Source: Spirodela intermedia
Lineage: Eukaryota > Streptophyta > Magnoliopsida > Alismatales > Araceae
Length of the DNA stretch: 64,000 nt
Assembly (NCBI GenBank): GCA_902729315.2
Contig: LR746278.1
Location: forward strand, 1,127,001 to 1,191,000
Direction: 5' to 3'
Part shown: positions 13,886-24,906 of the stretch, piece by piece
Numbering within the stretch: the first letter of the stretch is position 1
How the letters are laid out: every line of letters begins with the position of its first letter
The notes under the pieces: model-generated
Seen by the model: the letters and a program-made list of their open reading frames with translations, nothing else
What the model was told of the DNA's origin: nothing
Database searches by the model: none
Program-made: the position numbers and the translations under genes

Positions 13886-14910
13886 TGATACAGACATATA
13901 AACTAAAATTTAAATTATAATTTGGTGTCTTATTTTTAAATATCACTAAATTTCCATATCCTTGGATAAAATGATAAAACTTGCAAGATGATATTAATTA
14001 ATGATATTAATAATTAGTTGGCCTAAGCTTAGCTTATGAGAGATATAACCATGCCATCTAGTTGATCTAATTCCATAAGCAACCATTAATTAAAGGGATC
14101 TCGAGCCCCAACTTGTTGTAGTCTAAAATCACTCGTCTCTTTAATACTTCATATATACTCTTCTTAGCTTTCTACTAATTCTTTTCTTTTGTCTACCTTC
14201 TTCATGGAAGCTCCTCCACCATATTAGAAATCCTTAATAATATCAATTTAAAACACTAAATTTTCATTCCTTGTTGCTCTTCTACTTTTATCAAAGGATT
14301 AAGAAAATCAACATGTAAAGAATATATTTCTTTATAATGCTTACTTAATAAATAAAGACGAGAAGAATAGACATTTGTGTATCTATATATGAATGTGGTT
14401 CGAAGGACATAGAGGTAAGATGAAAATGGAAAGAGCATTGTAGTGACCTCAAAAGCACTTTTCAAGTAATGGCCTAGTTGTAAGCCTACATCAAAGAGGA
14501 TTGACTCATTGTGTGTATCTACAAGGGCTAGAAAGAAGAGAAAACAGCTATGTAAAAATATTATGAAATATTCAAAGAAACGACAACAAACCTAGCTTTG
14601 CCAAAGAAATGGTAATTCACATGTATGGTCAGTGTATCCAACAAAGTGGTCCAACAAAGAGAATATCCAATGGTTTCATAGAGGACTACGAACCCTGACA
14701 ATAATCTTGCACTAAAAAAGGTGGGGGAGCTCGTACCTTGTAGACAGAACAATGAGAAACTGATGACAGTGTGAAATTGATGATGACACACAAAAAAAGA
14801 AGAAGACTATTCCAAAGATGCACATATGAGCTATTCAAATTCATGATGAAAAAAAGGGATGGTGAACTTGATGGTACACAGACATGCGGACAATGTTGCC
14901 AATGGTGCCA
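13870..14910 (-). pseudogene. duplicated segment with RPB11 pseudogene (exons 2-4)
   Basis: This block parallels 9037-10113: it starts at the shared 'catataaactaaaatttaaatta' stretch and ends at 'acatgcggac(a/g)atgttgccaatggtg'. It carries remnants of RPB11 exon 4 (EEQQGM), exon 3 and exon 2 but not the start exon. Exon 3 has in-frame stops and lacks about 20 bp around the LDKELD codons. Exon 2 lacks its first half. The exon 4 acceptor is lost. Most differences are G-to-A or C-to-T, the mark of decay of methylated, silenced DNA. Confidence 0.75.
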
Positions 14911-16304
14911 TATTATTGTTTAGTGCTACATAAAAAATCATTACTTTCATATACTCGTAAACAATGATTGACTGCATTATTATCCCTGATGTTTGCCTCT
15001 TTCCGTTCTTGCCTAAAAAGATTTACTTGAACTATTTCCTGGTCTAATGTTCATATGTCATTTAAATATTTGTTTGAGAATCTAATTAAGTCATCTAGTT
15101 GAAGGAACCTATGGATTCATACAAATTTGAATTAGATCCGTGGGTAGTGTTTTCTATTAAAGTAACAATTGATAAGCTTAGTTATCAAATTCAAATAATA
15201 TTAAATTTCTCATTTATTTGATACATAGTTTCATACTTCTAAGTCTATAATAATAGCTTACATATCAGAAATTAATGAAAGCTAGTTAAATCCTCTGGTC
15301 AACAAGAATTATGGGAGTAGGTTTCTTGGGGTGGACTTAATTCAGCCCTTTCAACTCTCTCCAAACCAACACTTAAATAAGTCGATTTGGCCTATCTATC
15401 CCTTAGCAATCGATTATTTCATGGGGTAAGATGATTGTTACAAACGACGATCATAAATATATAATGTTTAATATTTTTTAAAAAGAGAATTTAGCAAATA
15501 TAAAATATATAATTATTCTATAGATGAAAATAGACCTAAGCCAAATCATGCTATCAAAATTCTCAACGTCAAACTTTCTAATTGGGATCTTTATGCAGCA
15601 AATGAAATCTACATAATCATGAGAATATGTTCTAATACAGATGTTGTGTACATGACAACCGGTGTTGCAAAAATTTGAGATATTGAAACAACAGTGTATA
15701 TAGTTCAGTATCAATATTTGTCAAAATATCAAAAAGAGACTCATGTATATATTGAAGAGCAAACAGTCTATAAGATGAAAGAAAATACAAACATCCACAT
15801 GGTTTGGAAAAATCCGCCGACATCTACAAGAGAGCCAAATATAAGCTTTCCTGTGAAGAATGGATCATAAATGGGGAGATAACCCGTACAAACCAGCCAT
15901 ACCTCTCCTTTCAAAACGTTTATTCTGACCCCCACATCTTGTTCGTTTGGTGGTCCTCCCTAGATAATATCTAACACTCAAACTTTTAGACCCACCGAAA
16001 ACCCAGGGGGAGTTCAATAATGGTTTTCGGTGGGTTAGGGAGAGTAGACGGAGGGTTTCTCGTCAGCGCGTGAGATTCCCACGGAGATGCGGCTCTCGCG
16101 CGCACGTTTTCACCGAGCCAAACAGCCCACCGCCTCTCTGCGCCATGGGTTCTGCGGAGGAGTGTTGATTGCGAGGGGCAAAGACTGGTAGAAGGAAGTT
16201 TTCCATATTTGGAGACGACAAAGGGACACAACTAAGGCCGACAATGGCAGTGGGATTTGACGCATCATCTTCCGACGGGCCATTCCATCGTCTCGAGAAG
16301 GGGC
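14911..16304. other. spacer; PHS1 3' flank with a shared repeat
   Basis: No gene is seen. 15500-15570 resembles 6190-6255 (agccaaatcatg...tatcaaa..tctca), so it belongs to the same dispersed material that flanks the PHS1 fragments. 15990-16260 is the GC-richer 3' flank of PHS1. Confidence 0.45.
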
Positions 16305-19300
16305 CTAGTCTGTGCGGGGCGGGGAGGAACTAAGTGCCGTCGATTCACCTCCCAGCTCATCGACGACCCTCTCTATTTTGGCCAACATATCTGGCACGTT
16401 AAAGAATATATGCAAGTGGTCAGCTAGGTGATCGGCGCCTCCGCAACTAACGTTCCATGATCCAAATGTGGTCAAGAGTAAGCACTTGATCATGACTACT
16501 ACTCCACCCGGGCGTCCTAAGTATCAAGCGAGACAATTGAACGCCCCCTAAGAAAACTTTATTCGTCAAACTATAAGGGCGAGAAAGGGTTGGCGTCCGT
16601 ACCTCGGAAAGAAGCGTCGGCCAGGCATTTCTGCGAGAAAGGGCGAGTGATCTATCGGTAAGGAAATGGGGTCGAGAAACCGAGGAAATGGGACTCTTTG
16701 GAAGGGTTGACTATATGTACCTCGATCTGGCATTTGAGATCGGCCTCTCCCGCCAGCATTAGCTGCTCCAGGCTGGTCAGGAAGTCGTCGACGGAAACTG
16801 CTGCAGGGAGGCCCACAAAGGCGTTGACTTGACGGGGAAGACCATCGAAGAGAGCCCCGAAAAGGAGGACTCACCGTTCAGGCTGTCACGCAGAGGCGAA
16901 TTCGATGCGGCTTTCTGCGTCGATGTAATCCAAAAGGGAAATGTTATACAGAAGGTCGACACTGAGAACGCCAAATTGGGATTTTTTTTTGAGAGATTGT
17001 TATTTGTCTAAAGTACCTCCGTGTTTCTATCCGTACGATTGTCTCCTGCTCCTTGCATTCGTTGGGCTGCAATGTCCATATTTAGAGATTTTAAAAAAAT
17101 ATATATAACGAATAAGAATACCCATACATTCATCCCGTTCAGGCGCTCAGAATCCGTAGGACATGACATGGGCGCAATAGGAATGAGTATATTTGTTAAG
17201 ATGCCATGTTATGTTCAGGTACATCGTCCATATATTAACAAAAAATTAGTACATGGTCCATATATGCATGCTCGATATTTAGTAACCAAAAGATTTTAAA
17301 AATAATGCACACAACGGTAATGCATGGCAATACTCTTAGGTATTATTGCCGATACGGATATCAAAAAGGAAAATCCAGGGGAGTAGACTGTAGATAGTAC
17401 CAATTTGAGTTGAGCATTCGGTGAGTAGCTCTGTGAAACTCGGAGGCACTCCTAAGAAGGCTTCAATGTCGTCTACGAACAATGGTTGCAGAGAGCATCT
17501 GCTCTCGCCGTCAGTTATAGACAAGACTGGCAACTCCGGTGTATATGGGGAAGAAGGCTTGCTGAAGCCGGATTCTTCGCTACTTCTGTTGGTACAACAG
17601 TGCGCATCACACAATATTTTAAAAGAATTCTTCGTTTAGTGTGAGTTGGCCAGTGACAGTAGCGTATATAAGATGCGAATTTATTTTTAGAAAAAAATCA
17701 TATTCTCTGAACCTTGCGATTCTGGAAGATCATGGGGGGGAAAGAAGGTGGATGTGGAAACATGGAATCTATTCACCTGTGTTGAAGCCTGTTCGAACCA
17801 ATTTGATCAGAAGTTGTTGGCTCCTCACATAGAAGAGTGCCAGCAACCTTCTTGTCATTACAAATCTTCTGTGGAGAAAAGTGTTGGAGGAGAGCAAGAG
17901 AGGAGAAAGGTCAGAGACTGTGGGCATGATCACTTCATTAATGAGCATAATTAAAGTTGATCCTAGGGGACAGATGAATATTGCAATCATAGCTTCTGAT
18001 GTGATCCCTGACATGCACCGAAATCTTGATCATATACTTCGCTTGTAACTTGTTAGCGTCCATAAAAAGAAAATAAAATGGATAACCAAAAATATTGAGT
18101 AAAAATTCGAGGTCAACGTTTAAAGCGGCAGTCAATACCTTCAATAGAGACATTATCAACTAAAATGAAGGATGTGGCCCAATTAAGAATGAGTGATGCG
18201 GAACGTCAATGTGACTCTTAACAAGGACAAATCTAGTAGTTATGCTACAGGCGGCTCAGACAGTGATGGCAACTCATTTGCGTTAAGGGATGATTAGCCT
18301 GAGGACAGCATCACGATTGATGATTTATAAAATTATCATATTTAAAATATAAAAAATCATTATATAAGATTACTGTATACACAACAGGTTTAGACGTGGA
18401 TGAAGTGCAAGATTTATCTATCTAAGATAGGTCCTACCCAAAATTAACCTTTTTATATACGAAGGAGGTAGGTCTGCGGACTGGTAAGATACTCAGTAAT
18501 AAAATTTCAGTAATATCATGGGACACATCAAGGTAAAGCACGGCTCCCAGGCATCAAATATTCCATTGTCAAAATAAGTAATATTACTATTTACTATGAG
18601 TATACGAAAGAAGTATCACACAAGAACAGCGTTAAAAAACATTCTTCCCAAAAAACAATGTATTTAACATCATGTTTCCTAATTATTATGCAGTCTCAAA
18701 TCCTCAAAATCAAATCGTCACAGCAGGATTTATAGATAGAAAACATGTTGACTTTTCTATAAAAAAAAAAGGAAAAAATATTCGCATTTCCAGAGACATC
18801 TGATGCAATAATTTGGTTTTTACAGTGTCCAAGAATGCATGAAAAATATTTGGATCAAGCATCAATACACACAATATATGGACCATAGTTCAAAAGTTAA
18901 AGATAAAACCAACAATAGGAGATAATTAAGAGATATTACGTACCTCAATATTATAAAGAAAATCTTGCAGCAGGGAAGATGCATTAAATCGGATCGCAAA
19001 CTTATGTGTCTGCAAATACACAAGAGATATTCTATTATAGTTAATATTCATTGTAAATAAAAATTTTAATGAGAACAACGAGAAAGGCAAGATTATGAAG
19101 AACGAAAAAAAAATTGGATCATTATATGTCACCGACGCTAGTCGTGGGAAAATAGTGGTATATGATACTCGCCTGACCAGAGGAACAAATATAACTGAAA
19201 AATATCACTCTGCTACCCCTGGTGGGGCACTCAGATGCACAAGACACCTGAGGCCAGGAGATACTTAGATTGGAGATGAAGTGTTCTTCCTGTAGCAAGA

Positions 19301-20879
19301 ATGTAAAGAAAAACGTAAATATCTATCACCTGATTCCCGGCAAAGCCTAAGAGTTCCCTTGAAAAAAAGTAAGGGTAAAAACCTGTTGGGACGAAAAAAA
19401 TTAAGTACATTTAAACCTTACCAGCGTAGAGAATGTAAAAGCTAAAAATGAAGATTAAAAAAATCCATCATAATTGGAAGAAAAAGCATGTGTTATCTGA
19501 AGTCTTTTGTATTTTTTTGAGAAAACGACCCACTTATGTGAGGCATGTGATACACATACGTGAAACATTAAAGGATAACCGTTCCTTTGGAAATCCCTAT
19601 TTTCCTTGTCACTGCAGTCATTTATCTTTGGCTTTTCGGTCCATCTCAGGGGTTAGGACACAATTGGTATCCTGGATAATGGACCTCGACTCAAGACTGG
19701 TCAGAGTCCACTCTAATCCTGAGGGCAAAAAGACCAGTCCTGTTGCTGCTCCCGCGCACAGGGGTGTATATATAATAGACGGTACGAAGTGCGTAGTATA
19801 CGGGTGTCCACAATAGCTGATCACTCTGACAAGTGAATTTTAAAAACTCTGTAATGAAAAAAAAAAAGTTTCAACTCCACTCAGTCATTTCGGGACTCAA
19901 AGTCGCTCAATTATAAAGATAGATTTCATAACTATCAATTTCATGCATGTACGTAATCCAGGGTGATTGTATACCGAAATCATATAAAAATGAAATGGAT
20001 ACTAACTTAACCAGATAAAAAATGTCATCACTGATATCAAAACCTACTAGTGTTGAAACTGTATGGATTATTTTCAATGGAAAAGTTTTCATAGTTATGT
20101 TTTCAATCATAACTATGAATACTTGAGAATAAAAATGGATCGCGTAAAAACAAATATACTTTCATCTTTGTTTCACGCTATAAAATTCTGGAGAAGATAG
20201 ACAAATCAATTTTTAGAAGATCGCGGAATGCTGGGGGAGGAGAGGAATCGACGAGCCTCACGAATCTCCCTAATTCCTTTCCAGTGGCTTTATTTAAGTG
20301 CTAATAGAATCTAAAACGACGAATAAATCTATGAATAAAAGTCTCCGTAGTGATAACGGGATACGAGAGCCTCAGCAATTTCGCAAACTCTCTCTCCAAT
20401 GTCTTTAACTACAACTAGAAGAAGAGATGAAGAGGGAACCATGAAGACCACTCAAATTTGTCACCATAACTTTGAAAGCGCCAGCAGACCGGAACTGCGA
20501 TCTAACTATACCGAACAAGACAGAAGAATAACAACGGAATTCTATAAAAAGGGGAATGGAGAAGTGGTGAACAAGGCGGTGAGGCACTGACGATCATCGT
20601 TCCTCGGATAGAGACGGAGATGACAGGATCAACGTCAGCTCGAAGTCTGACCAGCTGGAGCCTGGCCTGAGATGAAGCTGTAACCCAGGTCCCCCCGCGG
20701 GTTCTATACTTGGTGATCGGCTTGAGGCTGTGGGAGGCCAACGCATCGGAGGAGACGGAGGGGAAGTTGAAGAAGCGCGAGAACTCCACCTCCCAGCTCT
20801 CCTTCCACTCTGCAGAGGAGGAGGCGGCTTCCCCTGATTGATCCACCCACACCAATGCAACATTTCCCGCCTCTTCCAT
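16305..20879 (-). CDS. PHS1: POOR HOMOLOGOUS SYNAPSIS 1 (PHS1), meiotic pairing protein
   Basis: Complete 14-exon gene: 20592-20879, 19173-19289, 18944-19009, 18274-18298, 18139-18159, 17934-18007, 17777-17868, 17401-17585, 17017-17066, 16875-16914, 16721-16800, 16603-16630, 16452-16547 and 16305-16390. They total 1248 nt, 415 aa; every phase agrees and no stop intervenes. Family marks: WEVEFSRFFNFPSV and GGTWVTASS in exon 1, EEHFISNLSISWPQVSC and RGSRVIFFSY in exon 2, then THKFAIRF. This matches what I recall of maize and Arabidopsis PHS1, which couples homologue pairing to recombination in meiosis (RAD50 nuclear entry). The start ATG (20877-20879) gives MEEAGNVALVWVDQ. The intron after exon 2 starts GC (GCGAGT), so it is a GC-AG intron. 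The 65-nt intron before exon 7 is very short. The small exons 4, 5 and 12 (25, 21, 28 nt) rest on phase and reading quality. Confidence 0.82.
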
Positions 20880-22168
20880 CGACGGAGAACGAGAGAGGAC
20901 CAGGATGGATGAAGAGAAGTGAGACGGAGGTATATGACAGACTCCTGACCTCTTATACAGCGTAAGGGCCACGTCAGCGGGCGGTACCTAACCGCCCCCA
21001 TCTCCCGCGCTCCAGAAGATTTAAAATCTGGGCCCGCAAAAACGGTTTTCCACGCGCCGCGATGTTGTGCTCGACCCCGCACGGAAACGTGAAGTTACCG
21101 CCCTCCAATCATGGACGAGGACAGGGTGAGAGATCTGCGATGCCCTGATTTCACCCGCAGAGGAGAAGAGAGTAGTCGAACCAAAATGAGTATACTTCTT
21201 TTAATTTATTTTATTTTTCTAGAAGCCTCCATCTCTTTTAATCCAATTAGCACCGGCTATTGGGCCTAGCCCATTTTATTTTCCTGGGCTATGAGCCCAT
21301 TTCCCATACTTCGTGTAGAATAAGGAGGGCAGCTGGGGCCCACGCTGCAGTCCCTCTTGTCTGTGTGGCCCACATCTTAGAACCTGGTTCTGTTCCTCCG
21401 CCCGCCGGGCACCGCCCCCCTTATTTGAATGGCCCGGAGAGATCCTGTGGAAAGAACACACGACCAAGGAAGATATGCCCAGGGATGTAGAGAGAGAGAG
21501 AGAGAATTTCCGGGGGGAATTTCCTCTTTCCCGAATCAGCTTTTTGGGTCCCCGTTTGGTGCTATGGGCGGGGGAAATCTATATATGGACTAGTGGGTCG
21601 AAGCCCAGTTCACACCGGTCGACCGAGGTTTATCCAGGAGGGGGACATCGCCCGCCCTTCAGTGGAGTTCTCTTTTCTCATGTCACCGCCCGTTTCCCTC
21701 TCCATCGCTGCACCGAGAGAGAGAGAGGGGGGAGGGGGGTATGGCTTTCCCCTGCTTCTCTCCCCCAGATGAGAAAAAGATGCTTTTTAAGTTGTAGGGT
21801 AATAAAAAAGCTCCTACGAACACGTTCGGCGTGGGCGATCCCTGCCCTTGGGGCTCTTTCCGCCAGCCAGCTCCCTACTTCAGAAACCAGAAGCCACTCG
21901 GGTGCCCATGGGGATGGGGGAGAGGATTCTCGAGGCACGTGCTCACAAAGAGAATTCGACTGATGTGGGTTCCAGTCTTACCCAATTAATTAATTACACG
22001 TCAACAAGTTGAACCTCTAATAACTAATTTTTTTGGTTGAGCCAATGACTTTAATGATCAATATGCTTGACCATTCCTATTCAATTTTCATTATTTTATT
22101 TCTATTGACTTCTTCTCTACTTATGTGAATAATTTTACCTAATTTTACCTAATCATTATATAGATGAC

Positions 22169-22206
<38 letters not shown>

Positions 22207-23162
22207 GGGTGTTGAAATCCGGGGGGTGATAATCTCAGAACAGAAGACAAGACAAGACCAAATAGTGGCATGATGTCACGTGCTTTCTACCAACCTACCC
22301 CAGAAAAAGGCTGGTACCGGCCTCCAAGATGATGTTATCAGAGTTTTTGGGGGAGAGAAGGTGTTGAAATCCGGGAGGCGGTGAGCCGATGTCGTGCTCG
22401 TCACCGCGGAGCCTCTAATTTCACACCCCTCTCCTATTCATCACCCCAGGTGCCCCCACCATAGCCCATAATTTATTTATTTAAAAATTTTAATTTAAAG
22501 GAAAATAAAAAATCAGTCTGATTTTACATCCTTTGCGTAGAAACAAAGGTGAGACATATTTTAAAGTATTTAAATTTAAATCATATTAAAACATAACGTG
22601 AGAATTTTATGTTGATTACGAGAATTTTATGTTAATCCTAGAAAACTGTATTTTCGGAGAAAAAAAATGGAAGTTAGATTGGAAAATATCTATCGAACTC
22701 AAGCAGCTGGCGGCGGAGCCGAGAGGGATTGAGGAAAGGGACCGTGGGGGTTTACGTCAGGTCGAAATCGGACGGTTGTGATAGTTTAAGTGCCACGTTA
22801 TCCCCTGCCTGATGACCAAGGGACTTTCTGGCGGAAGATTCCTCACCACCGTCCACCCGTTCCCGATGCGCTTTCCAATATACTTTTATTTAATTGGATT
22901 TTATTTCCACCAATTTCAATATTCGATTCTCGTCTTAAGTATTGGAGATGCCGTTTACGTAAGTTATGAAGTAGACAGTGAACCTGGTCGCGTGAAACTA
23001 ACATATAAACAAATAATTTTAGTGACTCGAGGGTTCTGGAAAAAAAAACATAACTTCTGAGCGTAATGTCAAACTGAAGACAAATCCTTATATTCTTTGT
23101 CAAGAAAATAATATTATCGAGATCTCCGATAACTAGATAATATTGTGGAGCTAATGGTCTAC

Positions 23163-23201
<39 letters not shown>

Positions 23202-23374
23202 ATCTCTTAAAGGAGTAGGTTTCAAGCGAAAAGAGGGGTATCAGGGAAAATAAATGAAGTTAGAGGTATTATCAGAAATACGTAAAGTGCATGCACTTCT
23301 CTCTCTCTCTCTATCTCTATCTCTATCTCTCATGTGTGTGCCGGCACATGCGTGGGCAGACGCCCCTATTTTTC
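20880..23374. other. spacer between PHS1 and bZIP promoters
   Basis: This is the shared upstream region of two divergently transcribed genes. It holds an (AT)n-(GA)n tract (22169-22205), a phrase repeated 150 bp apart (gtgttgaaatccggg at 22209 and 22361) and a (CT)n tract at 23166-23198. No protein-like open frame is convincing. Confidence 0.45.
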
Positions 23375-23380
23375 TATAAA
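23375..23380 (+). promoter_or_regulatory. TATA box of the bZIP gene
   Basis: TATAAA inside TTTTTCTATAAAAGTCGCC lies about 320 bp before the first uORF start. It is preceded by CT-rich tracts, and the long C/T-rich leader that follows is typical of S1 bZIP genes. Confidence 0.6.
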
Positions 23381-23693
23381 AGTCGCCCCTTGGCTCAATC
23401 GTAACTCCCCTCTCTTCTCTTCTTCAACCGCTTCTCCGTCCTCCCTTCAGCCTGTTCTCTCTCCCCCGTTCCTTTAGATCCAAGGGCGGCGGTGCTGAAA
23501 CCCTTCTTCCGCTTCCTCCTGCGTTGGAGTCTCTCCTTCGGGATCGGCGCCGCCTGCTCCTCCACCTCGGAGCTCCTCGTCGACCATTTCGCCGCCTTTC
23601 TTTCCTTCTTGCCGGCAGGCTTTGATCGGAGATCCGCCACCGCCGCTGGTCCACTCTCCTCTGTCTCCGTTCCGGCCTTGCCTTTCCCTCCAC

Positions 23694-23748
23694 ATGAAAA
23701 AGCCGGTTTCCTTTGATGTTCCTGATTGATGTCTCCAATCGTCAGTGA
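23694..23748 (+). promoter_or_regulatory. short upstream ORFs preceding the conserved uORF
   Basis: Two small uORFs overlap. 23694-23729 codes 11 residues and its stop TGA shares its A with the ATG of the conserved uORF. 23716-23748 codes 10 residues in another frame and overlaps the conserved uORF start. Nested uORFs like these are known in the leaders of S1 bZIP mRNAs and tune which start codon is used. Confidence 0.6.
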
Positions 23749-23854
23749 GATCCTCCTCTCCGGGTTTATGATAAATTCCGCTCTGAGGCGCAGGACCCAT
23801 CTGGTTCAGTCCTTCTCCGTCGTCTTCCTCTACTGGTTCTACGTCTTCTCGTGA
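23729..23854 (+). CDS. conserved sucrose-control peptide uORF (SC-uORF)
   Basis: A 41-codon uORF starts MSPIVSEILLSGFMINSALR and ends SVVFLYWFYVFS. This is the conserved peptide upstream of Arabidopsis bZIP11, bZIP2, bZIP44, bZIP53 and bZIP1. In those genes the nascent peptide stalls ribosomes when sucrose is high and lowers translation of the main frame. The near-perfect C-terminal YWFYVFS, which is where stalling occurs, indicates that the control is intact here. It sits 154 nt before the bZIP start. Confidence 0.93.
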   Translation: MSPIVSEILLSGFMINSALRRRTHLVQSFSVVFLYWFYVFS

Positions 23855-24008
23855 GGATCCCTCCCCCCGTAGCCGACCGGCCTTCTGGGTCCTGCAGCCT
23901 CCTTAAAAATAATAAAACCCAACCTACCAAACCTATCTACAATCTATCTATCTATCTGTATCCATAATACGCATATTACCTCACTTAGCTATCGTCCTTC
24001 AAATAGCC

Positions 24009-24455
24009 ATGGCTTCTTCCAGCGGGAGTGGCACGTCCTCGGGCTCCACTCTGCTGGCCAGCTCCGACGAGGACCTGCAGCTGCAGGCGACTGACATGAG
24101 GAAGCAGAAGAGGAAGCTCTCCAACAGGGAATCGGCGAGGAGGTCCCGGCAGAGGAAGCAGAAGCATCTGGATGACCTGACTGCCCAAGTGGGTCAACTC
24201 AGGAAGGAGAACGGCCAGATTATCACCAACCTGAAGGCGGTCACCCAGCAGTGCCTGGCCGTGGAGACGGAGAACTCCGTGCTGAGGGCCCAGATGACGG
24301 AGCTGGGAGGGCGGCTGCACTCCCTGGGCGAGATCCTCCAGTACGTGGACCAGGGTGGAGGGTTCCTCTGCGAAGACGCCTTCCTCGTGAACCCATGGGC
24401 GATGATCTCCGCGAGCCAGGAGCCCATCACGGTCGCCGCCAATTTTCCGTGCTGA
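24009..24455 (+). CDS. S1-group bZIP transcription factor (bZIP11/44/53 type)
   Basis: Intronless, 148 aa, as usual for group S1. Residues 1-28 are Ser-rich. The basic region at about 31-53 (KRKLSNRESARRSRQRKQKH) has the Asn39-x7-Arg47 signature. The zipper heptads are L57, L64, I71, V78, V85, L92 and L99. The tail holds a short hydrophobic and acidic segment (GEILQYVDQ). S1 bZIPs heterodimerise with group C members on ACGT or ACTCAT elements and adjust amino-acid and sugar metabolism under low energy. The start codon at 24009 has a good context (AGCCATGGCT). The sucrose-control uORF in its leader supports the assignment. Which S1 member it is cannot be settled. Confidence 0.93.
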   Translation: MASSSGSGTSSGSTLLASSDEDLQLQATDMRKQKRKLSNRESARRSRQRKQKHLDDLTAQVGQLRKENGQIITNLKAVTQQCLAVETENSVLRAQMTELGGRLHSLGEILQYVDQGGGFLCEDAFLVNPWAMISASQEPITVAANFPC

Positions 24456-24906
24456 TGATTCAGAAAGACTCCTTTTTCGTGTGGCTAGTGGGGCACTGTT
24501 CTGGCTAAGCTTATCCCTGGTGGTGTCTGTAGGTAGAGGACGATATTTTAGCACGGAGCCTCACATAAATACTAAATTTAAGAGGAAATGAGTAAGGACC
24601 CCCCAGGTGGGCTAAACTGTCGCCAGAAAGCTCCTCCGCTGCAGGGCTATTGATGTAATTGGCCTCACTCTTTTCTTCAAAAGGAGGTTCCTTCATGAGC
24701 CTCTCTCTCTCATCCATGGGAACCTCTTGTGCTGGCTGTTTTGGGCATAATTTCTACACAAGGAAATCAATTTGGTGTCAAGCAGAAAACGCTGCGGAGA
24801 ACCAGTCGAGCAGTTCCATGTGGGGTCCGCAGGCTGGGAGGCCCTCCTCTTAATGCTCGTGTAATGCTCTTGCGAGCTGGACGTGGGTGGGGCTGCGGCG
24901 CCCAAT
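24456..24906. other. bZIP 3' flank
   Basis: 3' UTR and spacer. Nothing protein-like or repeat-like stands out. Confidence 0.4.

Noticed and set aside
19448-19824. Overlapping open frames on both strands as a separate gene
   Set aside because: They lie within PHS1 intron 1 and neither has conserved character or borders.
19970-20130. Minus-strand open stretch (FPLKIIHTVSTLVGFDISDD) with a GTTAAG donor as a PHS1 exon
   Set aside because: PHS1 exons 1 (ending 20592) and 2 (19173-19289) join perfectly in phase without it, and it has no family resemblance.
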